64,000 nt of DNA. Source: Linum tenue (Eukaryota; Streptophyta; Magnoliopsida; Malpighiales; Linaceae). The stretch lies in assembly GCA_946122785.1 (NCBI GenBank), contig CAMGYJ010000008.1:1341912-1405911 (forward strand), read 5' to 3'. Each line of letters opens with the position of its first letter. Position 1 is the first letter of the stretch. This document shows positions 63,871-64,000 of the stretch, piece after piece. The notes beneath the pieces were generated by a model, which saw nothing but the letters and a program-made list of their open reading frames with translations, made no database searches and was not told where the DNA came from. The translations under genes were made by a program, and so were the position numbers.

Positions 63871-64000
63871 TTTTTTTTTGACAAAAGATAATCATATATA
63901 TTGATCCACAAAAAGATAGTTACACCCTGGAAAGCAGCCAGGTCTGCAAATCAAACACACGACACGCAGTCGGAGACAATGAAAGGGCATTTCTAGCCAC
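63871..64000 (-). mobile_element. LINE 3' end with poly-A, entering from the right edge
   Basis: On the minus strand the text GTGGATCAATATATATGATT, then ATCTTTTGTC, is followed by ten A (T10 at about 63871-63880). This ending is common in plant L1 3' untranslated regions. The coding part would lie beyond the window. Confidence 0.5.

Noticed and set aside
1..64000. CRISPR arrays, bacterial operons, endogenous viral sequences
   Set aside because: None seen. Direct repeats are tandem duplications or transposon parts, and all reverse-transcriptase motifs fit copia or L1 elements rather than pararetroviruses.

Overview
The window looks like transposon-rich, gene-poor nuclear DNA of a flowering plant, probably a eudicot. 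It is AT-rich, and nearly everything recognisable is a plant transposable element: Ty1/copia LTR retrotransposons, L1-type LINEs, CACTA (En/Spm), hAT, Mutator-like (MULE), pogo-like and Helitron elements. No intact host gene, tRNA, rRNA or CRISPR array was found. The only host-gene traces are two pieces of a class-II phospholipase A1 (DAD1-like lipase) pseudogene, a FAR1-type DNA-binding fragment, and unidentified gene-like cargo inside DNA transposons.

Layout. 1-3316: right part of a CACTA element, TNP2 transposase on the minus strand. 3.3-7.9 kb: a hAT remnant, a 46-bp minisatellite and a hAT MITE. 9.3-13.5 kb: broken copia sequences on the minus strand. 13.9-15.3 kb: a short non-autonomous LTR element with a GAGAG target duplication. 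15.4-18.9 kb: a hAT MITE, a Helitron end and a CACTA end. 20.7-22.6 kb: a 5'-truncated LINE and a MULE. 22.7-27.8 kb: a pogo-like remnant, the lipase N-terminal piece, a LINE and the lipase C-terminal pieces. 28-32.3 kb: a Helitron end, a hAT MITE and 3.4 kb that I cannot assign. 32.6-36.3 kb: a second LINE, the FAR1 fragment and a hAT element. 36.86-41.7 kb: a non-autonomous CACTA element with gene-like cargo.

42.4-63 kb is one nested complex. A CACTA element (left end at 42402; DUF4216 and DUF4218 pieces on the minus strand) holds a MULE, a Tnt1-like copia element (itself holding a hAT element), a second hAT element, a structurally complete 6.07-kb copia element (55270-61339, TSD CAACT) and a Helitron. 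A 2.18-kb tandem duplication and an apparent unequal exchange have reshuffled it. Because segments are duplicated, several insertions can be compared with their empty sites inside the same window.

I found no sign of a new cellular pathway or defence system. The value of the window is its readable insertion history and several non-autonomous elements with exact target-site duplications and possible captured sequence. Family names rest on translated motifs and terminal structures read by eye; percent identities are estimates unless a count is given.
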